From Anaspis maculata (Eukaryota > Arthropoda > Insecta > Coleoptera > Scraptiidae), in contig OX421966.1 of assembly GCA_949128115.1 (NCBI GenBank), forward strand, positions 63,299,416 through 63,363,415: DNA of 64,000 nt, written 5' to 3'. A model generated the notes under the pieces. It saw only the letters and a list, made by a program, of their open reading frames with translations, did no database searches and was not told the origin of the DNA. Numbering within the stretch: position 1 is the stretch's first letter; each line of letters starts with the position of its first letter. The position numbers were made by a program, and so were the translations under genes. Shown one piece after another: positions 56,755 through 64,000 of the stretch.

Positions 56755-56910
56755 ATGAAGGAAACGCAAGAGTTGGTGCATGGAGTCATGGTGGGTGGAG
56801 GAATTAGTGCGGCCAACAATGGATTGTTTGACGCCTACAAGGTGTTCTCTTCTTCATTCATGGGAAGTTGCATTATCTTTTACATCATATTATTATTATA
56901 TACGGTTTGA
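56755..56910 (+). CDS. Candidate 51-codon ORF or alternative first exon
   Basis: ATG at 56755 to TGA at 56908-56910. The first 29 residues (MKETQELVHGVMVGGGISAA, then NNGLFDAYK) look protein-like, with GCC/GGA/GTG codons. The rest is hydrophobic and AT-coded (IIFYIILLLY), as if the true exon ended at AAG|GTGTTC (56841/56842), a weak donor. It could be an alternative start of gene 2 or chance. No family recognised. Confidence 0.2.
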   Translation: MKETQELVHGVMVGGGISAANNGLFDAYKVFSSSFMGSCIIFYIILLLYTV

Positions 56911-57589
56911 GGCGGCTGGGTATGGAAAAAATCACGCAAAAAATCCATTAGGTGCAAAAAGTTCGCTAACGACCTCCAACCTCAACTCTGTGGCTAGGAG
57001 GCAAAAGGGCATAACTCTGATTTAGCAACTTTTCAGGAGAAGCAAATAACTGGAAAAAATACATAAATGATTGTAGACAACGCAATATTGGATGGAACAC
57101 TTCAATTTTTTGCAGGAAGTTACAACTGATTATCATCATCCATACTTACTGGTTTTGGGCCTTTTGATTGTTTCTGGTTTGGAAGAAAACTGGTTTTCCG
57201 GAAAGGTTATGGAGTTATTCCAAATTTTGTGAAATCAGCGAACCGCCAAAAGGGTATAACTCGACATATTAGGAGAATGAACAAACATTCAGATCAGCAA
57301 AAGCTGATATGTCGAGTTATGTCTTTTTGCCTAACCTACTAGCTGCATAAAATTTTAATTAATTTTGACATATCTCGAGTTATTCTGCTGAAAAGGGACC
57401 GTTTTTTTCGATACCTACATGCAATAAGGGATAAAAAATTGCGCATTGCAATTTTATCCTTATGTAAATAAATCTTCATTACCGGGCATGCCTCGCAACG
57501 GAATACACTTTTTCACTGTTAAAAAGTATCATTGATTCTAATTCAAATTCTCAAATTGTTTAGCACTCTTCAGCTGCTTCGAAGAAAAA

Positions 57590-58370
57590 ATGATTAGGCA
57601 ACTGAAATTTTCCAAGAATATTTCGAAAAATTTCAATTTCAAACAGTCAAAGCTAATCAGATGGTCAAACCAAGTCACCATTTCAATTCTGGTGTTCTAA
57701 CTAAACAAAAATAAAATTGGACCAACATCAACACCAAAATTGGAATGATGACTTTGGATGGTTTGATCATCTAGAGGGTGTCCTAGCTAAAACAACCCAG
57801 CCCGATTTAAACAGAAAATATCAAGGCAATAAAAAAATCAATTGGGGGGAAGCCTGACCTTTTAGCTTTCTTTCCAGGGGCGCCTATGCTTGTAGGTGCT
57901 CTAGTTCACAAGAAAATGCAATTTTAATCGGGCGAGTCACAAGAATGCAGAAATTCAAGACCGACGAAACAAAATACTTCAGATGAAAAACAATCCTCTT
58001 GCTCTGGGCTCTCCATTGATGGCATTGATGTGTCGCAGATTTCTGTACTCTGTACCTGGTCCTGTGTGTGATCAGTGACGTCATGGGTTCCAATCATTGT
58101 ATTTGCTGGACTGTAAGACAAAATATCTTTCTTAGTGGACCAGGTACAGATCAGCGACACATCAACGGAAAGCTCAGAGAGAAAAGATTTTTTTTTCATC
58201 TGAAGCATTTTGCTTTGTCGGTCATGAATTTTCGAATTCTTGTGACCCGCCCGATTAAAATTGCATTTTCTTGGAAACTCAAGTACCTACAGGCATCCGG
58301 CGCCCCCTCAAAAGAAAGCTAGATGAAATTTTCTGAAAATATTCCTGATAAATTTCAGTCGCCTGCGAAT
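57590..58370. mobile_element. Palindrome with a 115-bp MITE in one arm
   Basis: The arms pair across GGCGACTGAAATTT-like ends, and TTTTAATCGGGCG (57923) / CGCCCGATTAAAA (58247), with TGTGTCGCAGATTTCTGTAC and GTACAGATCAGCGACACA nearer the middle. The left arm is broken by a small palindrome at 57658-57772. Confidence 0.7.
57658..57772. mobile_element. 115-bp palindromic MITE
   Basis: AGATGGTCAAACCA (57658) pairs with TGGTTTGATCATCT (ending near 57772), with further pairing of CAATTCTGGTGTT and AACACCAAAATTGG. The opposite arm of the host palindrome near 58320-58330 has nothing at this place. Confidence 0.65.
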
Positions 58371-59980
58371 ATGACATCAGATTTTGAAAAAGTCTATAAA
58401 GGATGACTTTGTCTACAGAAACGGTCCTCTATTCTTTTCATGAACAAATAGGGCGCTGCAAATGGCCTTGGTGTTGGAATACACCTGCAAAATTTCAATC
58501 GATTCTATATTCTATTGATTTATTCGTGAGACATGGCCAACCAAAGTCCAAATGCAGACTCTGATATGCGGGATTTGCTTCGAAAAAGTACCATCCACTC
58601 TCAAGCTATGTCGGTTATTTCGTGAGACACCTGTATATTTTTTTTTCATTCCGGGTCTGATATTATCCTCCTGAAATAAAAAAATAACAGGTCCAAGATG
58701 TGTTCGATGGGTGCCAGAAAATACAGCAAATATAAAAAATCGCTGCATACAGGGTGAAACATCTAGTTCACATAACAAAAATTCCTATTTGAACTATTAA
58801 AATAAGTTGGATTTTGTGAATAAGCCCATGTATTCTTGAATTTATTTTTAAGAATATGCAATAAATAGCTAGTAAATGTCTCGAGCCATTTTCGAAATAT
58901 CTTGAAATTCTTGATAATATTTCAAAGATAAATTAAAGATTGTTCGAGATATCGCAATGAAAGTAGATTAAGTAAAAATATTAGATATACCTACGGTCCA
59001 CTATGAGAATAACATTCTATGAAGCATAACAATAATATTTCCCTTACTTGAACTGTACCTACCTGGTGAACTCTTTCCTTGGCTTACAAGTGGGCAATTC
59101 TGACGTTATTTTCGATAAAAGTAGCTTGTAATCTCATACATCATCCATAAATCAAATTTAAGGCTGAATCTCCTCGGCATGGCATTGGCCGCAATTTTCT
59201 TTATTCGTTTATTCAACGTCGGCCTATTTCCACAACGAGGCCTAACACTGACGCCGGTGAATGCTTTCCTTCACTACACCGGAAATTTTGCTGAAGTCCT
59301 GTGTGTTCCAACAGAGAGTATGGATTTTTAACGACCACCAACATCGCATGGAGTCGGTACCATCGTTCGTATTTTACGTGCTATGCCCGCAAAATGATAT
59401 TCTTGCTTTTTTTTGTCTTATAAATTTTCCGAAATCGAAACCGCATCTGAAATTACAAGCAAATGTGAATATGCTTCAAAGAATTCCTTGTTCATAATAG
59501 AACGACGGTATAGCGAGCGGTATAGGTACATCAATATTTCCACTATTCCCGACTAGCAAACGGAATATCAAATATAGCAAAGATTCAAGATGGCGGCCAC
59601 GGGAAAATAAGAAATGTGACTAGCGTATTTTCAAACATAGGAGACATAGAAGTTGAAAGCCGATCACATTTCATTTCCAACATCACTTTTTCAAAAGTTT
59701 CGTGATGGAATTTGAAAAAATGACTGATTTATTGCCGAAAGTCACTTTGTCGAAGAATTTCAGGAATTTCAAGATACCTACATATTTCAAGAAAAGCACA
59801 GGATATTGAAGAACTGTTTCTTGCACCTTTCTACTAATGGAATCACCAATCTATGGTCTGATTCACATGGTTCCACTTATTCTGGTTCATGAGATTTTCA
59901 ATTTCTCAACTTTATGTCTCACCTTGTGTGCATCACGGGACCTGTGTTGAATACTGGCGAGGAACTGGAGATTCATGGCA
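58371..59980. other. Interior noncoding DNA of the 57-60.4 kb element
   Basis: Holds lone CAGG-type ends (CACCTGTATA near 58627, TACAGGGTGAAACATC at 58749) without clear partners, and AAGATGGCGGCC at 59588. No exon recognised. Confidence 0.4.
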
Positions 59981-60432
59981 TTTCGCCCCCGCAAAAGGGT
60001 ATAACTCGAGTTATCTAAGCTATCTCGAGCTATCTAGAGAGCGGAGTGATCATTCGTATTCTAACAGAAAGGCATATCTCGAGTTATGCCCTTTTGCTGT
60101 GTCCCATGAATTGGTTTGCGAGGTATTAACTAGACTTATGTCCTTTTGCTCGAACGGCTGAAGACAATGATAGAAGAATAAGTCAAGTTATATCATTTTG
60201 CCAGGTAGGCTCTCTCAAAGTCTATCGCATAAGTTGATTTATGTCTTTTTGCTAGGAACAAATTTCATATTTCTAGAAGATATGCCCTTTTGTTCGAAAA
60301 AAACTTTTTTATTTTTGGGAATTTGACTATGAGCTTTTGCCAGATGATGAGAACACATTTTTTAAGCGCAATGGAGCGAAAAAAAATTTTTGGGCAAAAT
60401 TGACTTATGCCCTTTTGCCTCCTAGCCACAGA

Positions 60433-61415
60433 ACTGGTCTCGAGCTGCTTATGTTTCGCGACTTACTTTATTTCCTCTGGCACCACTCGAGGCTCTATGG
60501 TCGATTGACAGCTGAATTTGAGTAATGAGAGTCACTTTTTGACCTGCGACCATATAGACCCATTATCGAGCCTATTAGGCATTTTCACTGACGTCACAGC
60601 AGTGTTGCCACTGTCCAGAATTGCCCGCCAAATTTGAACCAAATAATGTTCGGGAACAACCCAACTACAGGGCGCTTATGGAGTTCCAGTTTCTGCATTT
60701 TTTTTCCTCGGCTTCCTTTTTGAGTTTGAGTTTGAAACTTTTGTATTAAGTTCAAAGCAATGTCCTTAATGCGCCTGCGATATAAGTTCTCGGGGAAAAG
60801 TGTGTTTTTTGTGAAAAAGCAAGCCAAACATGTTAGGTTACCTGCACAGGGTAGTGGTGAAAATTCATATTTTCCGACAAAATTGGGCCTGGATTTTGCC
60901 ACCAAACTTCACCTGAATGTTTGGGGTTTACATTCCTGGCATTGCTGGAGTGATATGACTTGTGAGGGGCTAGGTAGGTATGTACCTACCTCTTCGGTTC
61001 GTGCTTCCCAATCACTCAAATACTTGAGGCCCAGCTTTTACTGCTGGATTAAAGAGACAAACGATAGTTTTAGTTTATATTTTATATTTTAAAAGTGCAG
61101 GAATGTCTTCACTTCGGTTGTAGAATATGGACAGAGGCAAAACATGGAAGTTTAACTCGAACAGCTGTTCGGCCACCGAAGATGTCTTCGGTCACCGGAG
61201 CCCTCCTTGACAGAAATTTTACACCTGATTTAACGATGTTGAATTTTCAATTACAACTTGATTGTTAGTACTAGCGGTAAGCAAAATAAAACTGCATTTT
61301 ATGATACAAGCAACAGATTTGGTACACGTGATCTTTGAAGAATTCTAAGCGATTTGACCCGTAGTTCTTAAAAATCCCTTTGGAGGGAGCCGAAATATGG
61401 GGGGGGAGGGGTTGA
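60433..61415. other. Noncoding segment with a CRE-like motif
   Basis: TGACGTCAC at 60589-60597 precedes AGTGTTGCCA. The 110-codon frame at 60760-61092 (+) and the 103-codon frame at 60594-60905 (-) overlap and neither has coding bias or splice context. This may be a promoter or a piece of a transposon; I cannot decide. Confidence 0.3.
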
Positions 61416-61965
61416 TCTCTCGTTTTTAGAAAAAATCTATATGCGCCAAAATGGCATGGAAAATATCGAATTCAAGTGAATTGAACATGCTGAATACACT
61501 AGTCAATCATAATTTCATAAAAAATGCAAAAAGTAGCCTTTTTCCAAAATGGCCGCCAATAAAGACAAAAAACATGTATGAATAATGTGTTTGAGTAAGG
61601 TATCAATTCATATGTTTTCGAGGTCGCTGGACTCATTCCTCTTATTGAAATCACCATATCGAGCATAATTATCCATTTTGAGTCAGGGTGAATGAACCAC
61701 CCCCCACACCTGAAGTGAAACTTTCAAGATTTGAAGTGAATAATGGAAAGACTAATATAGAGCTACATATAAATAATACGTTTTTGATTGAAAAATGGAA
61801 ATTACCGATGTAACTACATATTTAAAGTCACAACCATCCCTGGAAGCTCCAACCACCCTTGATGGGAGGGTCTTGTATAACCTAGATTTCCTTGTGTCAT
61901 AGGAAAGTGCTTTAAAAATGTTTTTACCCTAAACTGGCAGGTAAAGTGTCCATTACAAGCGTCTT

Positions 61966-62048
61966 TTGACGCAGGAAAGTAAGATTTCCCTGCTTGGACA
62001 GGTAAAGACCTAACTAAACCTGCCTAGGCAGGGAAATCTTACTTTTCT
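61966..62048. repeat. Hairpin CAGGAAAGTAAGATTTCCCT
   Basis: The inverted pair 61972-61993 / 62025-62047 lies in the loop of the large foldback; the CAGGAAAG word recurs at 62226 and 63500-63520. Confidence 0.6.
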
Positions 62049-62213
62049 GCCTCAAGAGACGTTTTGTTTGCTGAAAATTTGCCGAAAACTGTTGAAAACC
62101 AGACCCAGCAACGTGATATTTGCCAAATTGTGCCAGAATGATATTTCAGAATTCTGGTACCAATTTCTTTCTTTAGTTTGTGGTTCATTGAGGTAGTTTC
62201 GGGTAAAACGTTA

Positions 62214-62337
62214 TACATAATACGCCAGGAAAGTTAGTGTATTTACAGGGCACGTAGGTTCCCAGGCCTCGCTTACGCTCGTCCTTAAATATGCCTACTA
62301 GCCCTGTAGAGATTCACTTTCCTGCCTTATTATGTCA
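62214..62337. repeat. Hairpin with CAGGAAAGTTAGTGT arms
   Basis: ACATAATACGCCAGGAAAG with TACAGGGC on the left pairs with GCCCTGTA and CTTTCCTGCCTTATTATGT on the right, about 125 bases in all. Confidence 0.6.
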
Positions 62338-63043
62338 ATAACCACTAAATGGTGTAAAATAGTATGGTACCTACTTACTTAATAATATTTCATGTATTGT
62401 TACAGTTTTTAGTTGAGATTTCTCACCACTTGTAAACATGTCCATGGGGTTTAAAATTAAGCCCGAAGGAAGCAACTGTACCCTCAATATAGCCTTCAGG
62501 AGGTCGTGGGTTCAAACTAATCGGCTAAAATGATTTTCCAGACGATTTTAACGTCAAAGAAATTATGAAAATATTCATAGGATAATGATCGAAAGAACAC
62601 AAAAATCATCACAACAAAGAAAGTGTTATCTAAGGGGGTCGAGTCTGTTACAGATGGATCATACGACACACTTTCTTGGGGATAGCAGAGGTCTAGAGAC
62701 CTTCCTTCTCTACAGAAGGATGCCTAACTTTAAAAAAGAAAATATTCAATTTGGAAAAGCCATCTCTCCTAAAAATGAGGATAAAATTTGAAACAAAAAG
62801 AACTCGTTAAGGAAAGTTAGGGGAACAGCTGGTTATAAACTGGAACTTTCTGCTATTGCCGGTGTTTTAAAAAACATCACACCAATGTCCCACCCGGCAC
62901 GTCGTAGCCAGCATTGATCCGAAAATTAGTTTTCCACTCAGATCCTCGAAGAATCATCCCATAATTCAGAGGGAAAACATCCAAATCAGATCAATTGTTC
63001 TTTAATAATTTGATTTCAAACTTGGGTGAAAATTTATCCGTAT

Positions 63044-63178
63044 TATTCAGCTATAACTGTATTACACAACACAATTTCTTGTACAATCTGTCAGTTAAAC
63101 AATCATGTTCATTGTTTTTTGACACTATTTTGGCAGATTGTTCAAGAAATTGTACAAGAAATGTAGTGTAATACAGCT
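63044..63178. repeat. Hairpin around CTGTATTACAC
   Basis: CTGTATTACAC..TTTCTTGTACAATCTG pairs with CAGATTGTTCAAGAAATTGT..GTGTAATACAG. The loop is about 50 bases. Confidence 0.6.
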
Positions 63179-64000
63179 TTTATACGTAGGTATATCTCAT
63201 TCACTTTTTATTTTCAGTAGAATTACTTTTGGAGCAAAAATACAGTAAAAAGCTGGGGGGCTACAGCAATGGCTGATGGCACCTGCAAAGTTTTGGAGCG
63301 AAACTATCAGCGACCATTGGCCGTATCCTCCCAGCGCTCAAGTTTGTCACTTAATTTTCATTCCAAAAAGTCATTTTACTGGAAATAATAAGTGAACGGG
63401 ATATATACATATCTATTAATAACTACAGTACGTAAAATATTATCAAATAGGTATTATTATACTATTTTATACCATTTAAACTCATTTTTTAAGCGCTTTC
63501 CTGCGATACAAGGAAAGCTAGGTTATACAAGATCCTCCCATTAAGGGTGGTTGGGGATTCCAGAGATTATTATGGTGACTTTAGAGGTGTAGTTAGTTAC
63601 ATGGGTAATTTTCATTTATCATCAAAAAAGAGATTATTCAGATGTAGCTCCATATTGTTCTTTCGATATTCACTTCAAATCTTGAAAGCGTCACTTCAAG
63701 TATTGGGGGTGGTTCATCTGCCCTGACCCAAAAGAGATAATTTTGTTCGATATGGTGATTTCGATGAAAGAAATGAGTTCAGCGTCCTCGAAAACATATA
63801 AATTGATACCTTACTCGAATAACTTATTCATGCATGATTTTTTGTCATTCATTGGCGGCCATTAAAAAAAAAAGCTACTATTCGCATTTTTTATGAAATT
63901 AGGACTCACCAGTGTATTCAGCATGTTCAAACCACTTGAATTAGACATTTTTCATGCCAGTTTGGTCCATATAGATTTTTTCTAAATAAGAGAATTCAAC

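Larger units (their letters stand above)
56987..60432. mobile_element. 3.4-kb element with 28-bp perfect inverted ends and a repeated AAAAGGGCATAACTC motif
   Basis: Positions 56987-57014 (TCTGTGGCTAGGAGGCAAAA, then GGGCATAA) are the exact reverse complement of 60405-60432. About eleven copies of GCAAAAGG(G/A)(C/T)ATAA(C/G)TC-like motifs lie in the end regions: forward near 57001, 57246 and 59991, and reverse near 57312, 57362, 60078, 60133, 60183, 60236, 60283 and 60402. The middle contains another palindrome (about 57590-58370) and noncoding DNA. No target duplication is evident and no transposase seen. Confidence 0.6.
61420..64000. mobile_element. Large foldback running off the window edge
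   Basis: The left arm 61424-61930 pairs with the right arm about 63490-63990. Examples: AAAAAATCTATATG (61431) with CATATAGATTTTTT (63968), and TATAACCTAGATTT (61876) with CTAGGTTATA (63519). Both arms carry the segment GGGAGGGTCTTGTATAACCTAG or its inverse, and a GGCCGCCAATAAA/CATTGGCGGCCATT block. The loop holds three smaller hairpins (61966-62048, 62214-62337, 63044-63178). The right end lies beyond 64000. Confidence 0.8.

Noticed and set aside
60594..61092. Overlapping 103- and 110-codon frames on opposite strands
   Set aside because: No recognised domain, no splice context, and mutually overlapping. Kept only as a noncoding segment with a CRE-like motif.
1..64000. tRNA, rRNA and known small RNA genes
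   Set aside because: I looked for tRNA T-loop words (GGTTCRANTCC) and conserved rRNA segments and found none with a matching cloverleaf or context.

Overview
This is a eukaryotic nuclear window, almost certainly from an insect. It has spliced genes with GT-AG introns, GC-rich exons in very AT-rich noncoding DNA, an AATAAA poly(A) signal, and no operons or ribosome binding sites. Dispersed GTAGGTACCTAC-like simple motifs would fit several insect orders, so I do not name a species. Only two genes are supported. (1) Positions 65-684 and 2168-2365 (+) are the last two coding exons of a type I membrane protein: fibronectin III domain, one transmembrane helix and a short tail with NPSY and NPTLY motifs. 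It resembles insect Stranded-at-second ('putative epidermal cell surface receptor'). (2) A second + strand gene probably has a noncoding first exon ending at 18326, an intron of about 9.9 kb, and a first coding exon at 28258-28351 encoding a His/Asn/Gly-rich N-terminus. Its later exons are not identified and probably lie beyond the window, so most of 28352-64000 would be intron.

Most of the rest is repeats, dominated by long near-palindromic (foldback) elements. Most of these have ends of the type CAGGGTG, CCGGGTG or CAGG and are bounded by TA. They occur at 5306-7241, 8020-12606, 9590-10942, 11434-12017, 12609-14159, 14162-15130, 15133-16718, 23537-25598, 25615-26676, 38886-42547, 44611-45192 and 49646-50677; other palindromes lie at 1061-1721, 5677-6101, 42800-43640, 52491-54330, 54691-55566, about 57590-58370 and from about 61420 past the window edge. 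Four of them (8020-16718) are joined end to end with a single shared TA at each junction. One (12609-14159) is concentric, with three layers of element ends. Related palindromic cores recur under different outer arms. Elements with hAT-like features (8-bp target duplications) are at 4811-7383, 10023-10344 and 16744-17133, and probably at 9413-9584.

From about 30.0 to 37.6 kb lies a satellite with a 244-bp unit built from about six 41-bp submonomers, with further 1,220-bp and 734-bp higher-order periods. A TA-bounded mariner-like element (30505-31005) interrupts its older flank, and diverged relics recur at 51.2-52.5 kb. Positions 43.65-48.9 kb hold an old, highly degenerate tandem repeat. Positions 56.3-56.9 kb look promoter-like, with two TATA motifs and a 51-codon ORF. 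Because many palindromes lie inside introns, pre-mRNAs of both genes would contain long hairpins.
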